DNA of 35,989 nucleotides, taken from positions 1 to 35,989 of IMG/VR virus record IMGVR_UViG_3300037961_005180, one strand, 5' to 3'. The notes under the pieces were generated by a model. It made no database searches. It saw only the letters and a program-made list of their open reading frames with translations, and was not told where the DNA came from. Position numbers and translations under genes: made by a program. This document shows positions 31,298-35,989 of the stretch, piece after piece; the stretch's first letter is position 1; each line of letters opens with the position of its first letter. Source of the DNA: a virus.

Positions 31298-31735
31298 ATG
31301 CGAAAGCTTTTTTTATTAGTTTTTTTATATGTTTTACCAGTTAATGCTAATATCGTTCCAAATTTTGTTCAGGGTAGTATGCAAAGTACAACGAATACTC
31401 AGAGCACTATTACAGAAAGTATTACGAGTACAGATTATTTTGGCAATTCGTATGAATATACAGTTACAGGAACTGGAATTACTACAGATGGTGCAGTTTC
31501 ACCTCAAACAACAACAGTTACAGGAACGACCTCAGGGCAATCATATAATTATACAGGGTTAGATTTATCAAATACAAACAAGCCACAATTTACTTTAGTA
31601 AATCCAACTTCTGGAAATTCTTTTCAATATACAGAGACATATCGCGGTCCAGGTGGAATTTCAAACATAACATCAATAACAAGACAAATATCAACAGAAT
31701 CAGTTACTTCTACTACCTCTGTATTTTCGCAATAA
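31298..31735 (+). CDS. Secreted Thr/Ser-rich protein 2 (145 aa)
   Basis: Signal peptide MRKLFLLVFLYVLPVNA with likely cleavage after NANA-like small residues. The mature part shares a motif with its upstream neighbour: DYFGNSYEYTVTGTGITTDG here and DRIGNSYSVSGTGVTTTDG there, so the two are probably paralogues. Later GNSFQYTETYRGPGG. No enzymatic residues. Six bases downstream of the first gene. Confidence 0.72.
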   Translation: MRKLFLLVFLYVLPVNANIVPNFVQGSMQSTTNTQSTITESITSTDYFGNSYEYTVTGTGITTDGAVSPQTTTVTGTTSGQSYNYTGLDLSNTNKPQFTLVNPTSGNSFQYTETYRGPGGISNITSITRQISTESVTSTTSVFSQ

Positions 31736-32367
31736 TTTTAAGTCCATTTAAAGTTTTTGCTAATGCTGTAAGTCAATCAAATTCAGGTTCAGTTACTAAT
31801 CAAAATTGGAATGTAAATAACGGAAGTTTTCATACAAATCAATTTGGAGGAGGCATAGTTTGTCAAGGAGCAATGATGACTATTACACCATTTACTACAT
31901 TTAATTCAAATTATAGAAAGCCTTATAGAGACTATTATAAAACGCCTGTTTATGATGAAACTGATATTGTGGGAGATTTTGATGATAATGGAAATCCAAT
32001 AGGAGATGGTACTCCTGATAATCCAGGGGTTATACTTTATGAACAAATAAATTATTCAGGTACAAATAAAGATAGTTATGCTTTAGGAACTGGAATAACA
32101 TTAAATTTTTCAATACCTTTAGATAGGCAATATACAAGACAATGTAAAGAAGCTGCTCAAGTTCAAAATGATATAAATAAACAAAAACTTAAAAATTTAG
32201 AACTTGATTGGCATTTCGCCAGATTAAAACATTGCGGAGAGAAAAAAATTGCTGGAATCCAATTTACTAAAGACAGCCCTTACTATAATTTATGCAAAGA
32301 TATTGAAATTGTACCGCGTAAAAATCAAGTTATTCCCCATCAACATTCTTTGACTTCCGAGAAGTAG
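31723..32367 (+). CDS. Secreted protein 3, start codon unresolved
   Basis: The frame reads IFAIILSPFKVFANA|VSQSNSGSV directly upstream of the first ATG at 31873, a convincing signal peptide, and GGGIVCQGAMMTITPF bridges the ATG, as in related phage proteins (from memory). No ATG, GTG or TTG opens this frame between 31549 and 31872; ATT at 31723 or a frameshift from the preceding gene could serve. The C-terminal part has a CKEAAQVQND helix and a KHCGEKK/YNLCKD cysteine pair. Coordinates are provisional. The 3' end overlaps the convergent gene by 38 bases. Confidence 0.55.
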   Translation: MFAIILSPFKVFANAVSQSNSGSVTNQNWNVNNGSFHTNQFGGGIVCQGAMMTITPFTTFNSNYRKPYRDYYKTPVYDETDIVGDFDDNGNPIGDGTPDNPGVILYEQINYSGTNKDSYALGTGITLNFSIPLDRQYTRQCKEAAQVQNDINKQKLKNLELDWHFARLKHCGEKKIAGIQFTKDSPYYNLCKDIEIVPRKNQVIPHQHSLTSEK

Positions 32368-32980
32368 CTTTTTTTATAGCAGTTTTAACAATATTTTTTA
32401 AAAAATTTACCAATAAAGGAGATGTAGCAGCCGTAATTGCAATAAGGCTAGTATTGATAATAAGAGGAGGAGATGGTATCCAACGATCAACAAATCGAGT
32501 TTCTTCGAATAAGGTAATACAGGTTTTGCCATCTTCAGAAATTTTATGGCCTACAACCTTTTCTAACCTATCTTCTGATGCATACATACCCACTCGTAAA
32601 TCTTTGTCACCTGGACATTTAATAAAAAACTCTTCTTCTTTTTTTTTTGGTAATTTAGGTTTTTCTTGTTTATATTCAGGCTGTACTTCTTTTACTTCTT
32701 CTTTTTTATCTTCTTTTACTTCTGTAATTTCAATTTTTCTTCGATCATATAACATTGGTTCAAAAGTTGGCATTGACCCGTGTGGACAGCTTATCGAAGT
32801 TCCGCGAGGATCATCTTCGTAAAGCGCTGTATTTTTAATAGAAGCATCTCTATGCTGTTTATAACAACCCGGTAAAACTAATGAAGGTAAAGGTACATTT
32901 AAAACATTATAAGGATTATTATCTGGAATATTAATTACTGGAATACTAATATCTGGAATATTAATATTAGGTATTTCCAT
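32330..32980 (-). CDS. Membrane-associated protein with IP-rich N-terminus (216 aa)
   Basis: The N-terminus repeats IPNINIPDISIPVINIPD, followed by LPGCYKQHRDASIKNTALYE and DDPRGTSISCPHGSMPTFEP. A Lys/Glu-rich linker, then KCPGDKDLRVGMYASEDRLE and a KTCITLFEETRFVDRWIPSP segment precede a C-terminal hydrophobic stretch (LIINTSLIAITAATSPLLV) and a basic end. It resembles proteins I recall from marine cyanophages of unknown function. The four cysteines suggest disulfides. The start touches the preceding stop (TAA ATG). Confidence 0.72.
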   Translation of the reverse strand: MEIPNINIPDISIPVINIPDNNPYNVLNVPLPSLVLPGCYKQHRDASIKNTALYEDDPRGTSISCPHGSMPTFEPMLYDRRKIEITEVKEDKKEEVKEVQPEYKQEKPKLPKKKEEEFFIKCPGDKDLRVGMYASEDRLEKVVGHKISEDGKTCITLFEETRFVDRWIPSPPLIINTSLIAITAATSPLLVNFLKNIVKTAIKKATSRKSKNVDGE

Positions 32981-33193
32981 TTACAAAGGTAAAGAAGGAC
33001 CTGTTATTTTTGGCATTTCTAAAGGTATTTGTTTTTTCATTTTTTCAGTTAAATCGTTCATTAATTTATTTTTTAAATCTCTTTCAAATTCAGGACTTTT
33101 CATATATTGAATGGCAACAAAACCAAAAGCAGCCATTGACCCAGATAACAATAAAGACAATAATGAGGCTACTTGGCAGATACGATTAAACAT
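32981..33193 (-). CDS. Small membrane protein with N-terminal helix (70 aa)
   Basis: Starts MFNRICQVASLLSLLLSGSM with one membrane helix (to about residue 30), then a charged helix (SPEFERDLKNKLMNDLTEKM) and a Pro-rich end. It precedes the 216-residue gene directly and probably acts with it at the membrane. The ATG shares CATG with a divergent plus gene. Topology resembles a small spanin-like or scaffold membrane protein, but this is not established. Confidence 0.7.
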   Translation of the reverse strand: MFNRICQVASLLSLLLSGSMAAFGFVAIQYMKSPEFERDLKNKLMNDLTEKMKKQIPLEMPKITGPSLPL

Positions 33194-33323
33194 GATTAAA
33201 TTTGCAATTTTAAAAGCACTATCTTTTACAAGTGTGCTGGTATTACTGCTTATTGTAGCCCTATCCCCTCTCTACGTCACTATGGGGTTAATGACAAGGC
33301 AAATGCACGAAAAGGTTAATTAA
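33192..33323 (+). CDS. Candidate small membrane protein (43 aa)
   Basis: ATG at 33192 lies inside the same CATG as the divergent minus start, and TAA at 33321-33323 shares TTAA with the convergent minus stop. The protein starts MIKFAILKALSFTSVLVLLL and is essentially one membrane helix with a short basic end. An upstream in-frame start at 33111 would run antisense through the 70-residue gene and is less likely. The exact fit between neighbours is the support. Confidence 0.52.
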   Translation: MIKFAILKALSFTSVLVLLLIVALSPLYVTMGLMTRQMHEKVN

Positions 33324-33487
33324 TCAGCAGGGTCGGGTTCATTTCCCTCTGCCTTCCAATCAAGATATTGTTGATATAAAGAGCTTTCTGGATTGAAATT
33401 TATAAAATATGTTATGCCACCCTCAGTAAGCTTTACTTTATCAACAACTCCTGTGTCTATATTTTTAGTTAATTTGTATTTAGCCAT
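33320..33487 (-). CDS. Small tail-region protein (55 aa)
   Basis: ATG at 33487, two bases after the fibre stop (TAATTATG). Begins MAKYKLTKNIDTGVVDKVKL and ends with YLDWKAEGNEPDPAD, a C-terminal motif (Y-x-W-x-AEGN-x-PxPAD) frequently seen in small proteins beside phage tail fibres. Probably a fibre-associated accessory protein. Too short for usual length cut-offs but well supported by the motif. Confidence 0.78.
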   Translation of the reverse strand: MAKYKLTKNIDTGVVDKVKLTEGGITYFINFNPESSLYQQYLDWKAEGNEPDPAD

Positions 33488-33489
33488 AA

Positions 33490-34668
33490 TTAAAGTTCTG
33501 CACTATAACCTATTCTAGCACTAGCATTATTAAGTCTTAACAAAGCTATTTGGCCTGGAGTCATTCCACTTAAACCATCACTAAAACTTAATTCCGCTTG
33601 TAGAAGTCTTTCATTTCCACCTCCTATCGCATCTGGGTATCCATTTGCCCCACCAGCTTGAAATACTCTAAAATAATCTGTTCCTCCAACTGAGTAAATA
33701 TCAGGAATTGTACGCATTGATACTGGAAAATGAATCATGGCTCTTGCATTTGATGCTGTGTAAATAAACATAGCAGCAACAGTATCATTATTGTCTACAG
33801 AACCATCTGCTACCATAAGAAAATATCTTTGACATAAAGCAAGCTCCTGTGCAAATGACCTGTGTTCAAAATCTGTTGCTACGCTACCTACCTCTAATTG
33901 AACTCCTGTAAGCTCAAATGTTGCATCATTTGTTGTATACCATGTTGAAGTGAAATCTTTATATCTAGCATTCCCATCATAAGCTGCCCAAGCATTTAAA
34001 GTTGGACTTGCAGTTGTATAATCAGTTCCTACAAATTGTCCAAAAGCTATATATAAACCTTCAGAATTATTATTATCAAAAGTTAAATTAGAATTTCCCG
34101 AAATTGGTACAGTTACTTTTGTCCAAGTATCAGCACTTAAAGAGCCTGTTTCAAAAATAAAAGCCTGAGCTGTACCATCATAGCTATATAATCTTCCATA
34201 AAAATTTTGTGCAACACTAGATTTACACCAAAAAGATAAGGTTATGAAACTTGATGAAGAAGTATAATTCCAACCACTATTTGCAACATCTTGTGCTTCA
34301 ATTTTATATTCTATTCTTACCCGATCACTAGTTCCTGCACCGCTTGTTTGGTTTCCGTTAGTTATTCTTAATGCTTTTCTGAATCCTAATGTGTAAGGTG
34401 TCGTTCCACTAGCAACATCAACTTGTGCTTGCGTTGGTGCTTCATCTGCACCGCTGACTTGCATTTGAAATCTATCAACAGTTTGGTAGCCAGAAGATGT
34501 TGATGACGTACCACGTTGAGCCACTTGCATAGCTCCGTTGATTATTAAATTTCTATTACTTAAGTTATTAGTAATATTCGCAGTACACGTTCCATCAGAA
34601 TTGTTAACAGTAATAGCAGCAGTACTTGCTCCTACTCCTTTTATTGAATTTACCTTGATCTCTGACAT
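33490..34668 (-). CDS. Tail fibre protein with carbohydrate-binding-like domain (392 aa)
   Basis: N-terminus MSEIKVNSIKGVGASTAAIT (adaptor-like), then NLIINGAMQVAQRGTSS, a signature of many marine phage fibre proteins. The middle is a beta-sandwich-like domain (FITLSFWCKSSVAQNFYGRL, then SADTWTKVTVPI). The FELTGVQLEVGSVATDFEHR motif with SFAQELALCQRYF follows. The C-terminal region is a further beta domain. Likely receptor-binding fibre. Confidence 0.85.
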   Translation of the reverse strand: MSEIKVNSIKGVGASTAAITVNNSDGTCTANITNNLSNRNLIINGAMQVAQRGTSSTSSGYQTVDRFQMQVSGADEAPTQAQVDVASGTTPYTLGFRKALRITNGNQTSGAGTSDRVRIEYKIEAQDVANSGWNYTSSSSFITLSFWCKSSVAQNFYGRLYSYDGTAQAFIFETGSLSADTWTKVTVPISGNSNLTFDNNNSEGLYIAFGQFVGTDYTTASPTLNAWAAYDGNARYKDFTSTWYTTNDATFELTGVQLEVGSVATDFEHRSFAQELALCQRYFLMVADGSVDNNDTVAAMFIYTASNARAMIHFPVSMRTIPDIYSVGGTDYFRVFQAGGANGYPDAIGGGNERLLQAELSFSDGLSGMTPGQIALLRLNNASARIGYSAEL

Positions 34669-34674
34669 AATTAA

Positions 34675-34863
34675 CTAGGTTTTAGGAAATCTCTCTTTGA
34701 CAGCTTTTACATCTAAATACCATGCTCCTGTTTTAGCATCAGCACCAAATTTGCCATCATCTATATCATGCCACAATAAATCTAATTGTTCTTTAGTGGA
34801 CTTGTAGCCTTGCTCATTTGTTGAAGGCTTACCATTTATTCGATTAAATTCATAAATTTCCAT
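34675..34863 (-). CDS. Small tail-fibre-associated protein (62 aa)
   Basis: Contains the pattern KSTKEQLDLLWHDIDDGKFG followed by GAWYLDVKAVKERFP, a recurrent small protein between fibre genes in marine phages (QLD-LWHDI-x-GK ... GAWY). Its role is unknown, perhaps fibre assembly. The start overlaps the preceding stop (TAATG). Confidence 0.76.
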   Translation of the reverse strand: MEIYEFNRINGKPSTNEQGYKSTKEQLDLLWHDIDDGKFGADAKTGAWYLDVKAVKERFPKT

Positions 34864-35600
34864 TAGACTGACCCTATAGCTTTAATGCCTACACAAGGCA
34901 TATGAAATTGATTGTTTTCAAAAGATTGATCGGATGCTCTAAATGCTTCTCCAAATCTGTGAATAGAACCCTCGTAGCTACTTGACCAATATCTCATTTG
35001 AATCCTTATCGTTTTTGCACTACTCCAACTTTGAACACGACCAATGCTTGAATCTGCACTTAAACCTGATTCAATTCTAAAAGGATGTGTAATAATTGCT
35101 GGTTGATAATTATTATTTGCACTTCTTATCGTATGAGGTCTTTTCCCAACTCTTGTTCCATCTAATTGAAGTTCAAAACCACTTATACTATCGGCATCTA
35201 CATAACTATAAGCAAATGCAAAAGTATATACAACAATCTTTGTATTTGCTGGTGGCTGGTACGAGATTTCAGAACCAGTACAAGTTGTTAAAGATGATGG
35301 AACAGCTTGATAAGCGGTAACATTTTGTATAGAAACAGAACCTTGAGCAGTTGTTACGGCTGTACCATCACAAGGTACAAAAAATTCTTCTAAAACTTGT
35401 AAAGGATTTGAATTACCAGCAGCAGCAAACTCAAGCTCTGCATTTGTTGAGCTATGGTTCGCACTTGCTACTTTTAAAACTTGACCAGCAGAACCAGTTG
35501 TAGATGGTAATTTTAAAGTAATATCAGAACTAGGATTAGCTGCTGGACTATTTAAAATAGTGCCATTTCCAGAAGTATGTTTTAATTTAATACTTGCCAT
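34863..35600 (-). CDS. Tail fibre protein (245 aa)
   Basis: N-terminus MASIKLKHTSGNGTILNSPA with ITLKLPSTTGSAGQVLKVAS, a typical fibre-attachment segment, and a beta-rich C-terminal half (IVVYTFAFAYSYVDADSISG, RIQMRYWSSSYEGSIHRFGE). Ends CVGIKAIGSV. Located two bases after the chaperone stop (TAATTATG). Related in style, not obviously in sequence, to the 197-residue fibre at 261-854. Confidence 0.78.
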   Translation of the reverse strand: MASIKLKHTSGNGTILNSPAANPSSDITLKLPSTTGSAGQVLKVASANHSSTNAELEFAAAGNSNPLQVLEEFFVPCDGTAVTTAQGSVSIQNVTAYQAVPSSLTTCTGSEISYQPPANTKIVVYTFAFAYSYVDADSISGFELQLDGTRVGKRPHTIRSANNNYQPAIITHPFRIESGLSADSSIGRVQSWSSAKTIRIQMRYWSSSYEGSIHRFGEAFRASDQSFENNQFHMPCVGIKAIGSV

Positions 35601-35602
35601 AA

Positions 35603-35962
35603 TTAACTTGGTTCAGTAGGAAAAGTGACAGAACTCATATCTAAATTACCATCAGAATCTAATTTAGGCGATGCACTAGCTGGTAAATCTCTTAATGCCT
35701 GACGATATGTTTTCCAATCATCTGCAAGTGTTAAATCAGAACTGGCTCTCCAATCACAAGCTGTTAATAATCTGTCTCTTTCAAGTCTTAATAATCTCAT
35801 AGGTTCTGCATTATTTAATCTTGTAACCTCTGCATCTATTTCAGCTTCAGTTGGTGGTGTATCGCTTTCATGCCATGTTAAACCAGAATAATCTGTTCCA
35901 CCCCAAGACCATTGCTTGTTAGGTTTAAGAATTGTTAATGCTTTAATTCTGTTATAAATCAT
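35603..35962 (-). CDS. Tail assembly chaperone-like protein, copy 2 (complete, 119 aa)
   Basis: Complete gene of the Phage_tail_APC type: IYNRIKALTILKPNKQWSWG at the start, PTEAEIDAEVTRLNNAEPMR, then RLERDRLLTACDWRASSDLT and KTYRQALRDLP. The last motif (W-x-YRQALRDLP) is diagnostic. The preceding fibre stop overlaps the ATG as TAATG, exactly as at position 261. The family is thought to help fold or attach fibres. Confidence 0.85.
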   Translation of the reverse strand: MIYNRIKALTILKPNKQWSWGGTDYSGLTWHESDTPPTEAEIDAEVTRLNNAEPMRLLRLERDRLLTACDWRASSDLTLADDWKTYRQALRDLPASASPKLDSDGNLDMSSVTFPTEPS

Positions 35963-35989
35963 TATGCACCGACTTCCATTACGATAAAA
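35702..35989. repeat. Right terminal copy of the 288-bp near-identical repeat
   Basis: Gap-free partner of 1-288 with 18 substitutions, 17 of them silent in the chaperone gene. The window stops nine codons into the upstream fibre gene, whose visible bases match those at 262-288 exactly. Confidence 0.9.
35962..35989 (-). CDS. C-terminal fragment of tail fibre protein (5' part off window)
   Basis: Only the final FIVMEVGA codons and the TAA are visible, identical to the end of the 197-residue fibre gene at 261-854. If the molecule is circular this is the same gene. If a tandem duplication exists, it belongs to a second fibre copy. Confidence 0.75.

Noticed and set aside
32454-32822. 122-codon open frame on the plus strand, antisense to the 216-residue gene
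   Set aside because: Serine/phenylalanine-rich product typical of the complement of a Lys/Glu-rich gene; no start context, no coupling.
33111-33191. Longer 70-residue version of the plus-strand mini-gene
   Set aside because: The extra 27 residues are antisense to the N-terminal membrane helix of the 70-residue minus gene; the ATG at 33192 matches the CATG arrangement seen at RusA.

Overview
The window looks like a nearly complete genome of a tailed double-stranded DNA phage with a lambda-type long non-contractile tail (siphovirus morphology). It probably comes from an uncultured marine lineage. G+C is low, about one third by eye. Genes are packed almost without gaps: stop and start codons usually overlap (TAATG or ATGA) or lie two bases apart. 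Shine-Dalgarno sequences are mostly absent. Several families here (the small lysine-rich head-module proteins, the tail-fibre style, the secreted-protein cassette) resemble, from memory, marine picocyanobacterial and SAR11-type phages, but nothing in the sequence fixes the host. I see no integrase, DNA polymerase, tRNA, CRISPR array or insertion sequence, and no stretch over 300 bases lacks a gene.

Layout. Most of the window is one long minus-strand block read from high to low coordinates. From 25384 to 24032 lie small early genes of unknown function. From 23424 to 20291 lie a replication-initiator-like protein, several small genes, a ParB-like protein with a zinc ribbon and a cytosine-C5 DNA methyltransferase. 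From 20287 to 12338 lie packaging and head genes: terminase small and large subunits, portal, MuF-type minor head protein, six tiny very basic proteins, scaffold, major capsid, a decoration-like protein and connector genes. From 11794 to 7095 lie connector and tail genes, including a tail-assembly chaperone with a programmed -1 frameshift and the tape measure. From 7095 to 1 lie the lambda M, L, K, I and J counterparts, two tail-fibre genes and a tail assembly chaperone. The right end (35989 to 33320) continues with the same chaperone and more fibre genes.

The plus strand carries an isolated RusA resolvase (23423-23854) and an early operon (25547-30089) with a good sigma70-type promoter. The operon encodes a RecE/exonuclease VIII-like nuclease, an ERF single-strand annealing protein, a likely SSB-like protein with an SSB-type acidic tail, an AlpA-type HTH protein and a GIY-YIG-type protein. 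Between 30327 and 33323 sits a cassette of membrane and secreted proteins: a holin-like protein and three Sec-signal proteins on plus, and two membrane proteins on minus. Its function is unknown. No endolysin is recognisable anywhere.

The first and last 288 bases of the window are 94% identical (18 mismatches), and 17 of the 18 changes are silent. Joining the ends gives a sensible uninterrupted fibre module, so the genome is probably circularly permuted or terminally redundant, about 35.7 kb, with ends from two sequence variants. A true tandem duplication of the chaperone gene is the alternative.

Ten small genes that a length cut-off would miss were recovered by tiling the gaps: 10218-10361, 12338-12469, 15715-15792, 15825-15974, 22464-22616, 24428-24565, 28864-29007, 29653-29808, 30327-30491 and 33320-33487. 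Two further short ones (25840-25971, 33192-33323) and several corrected starts are also given.
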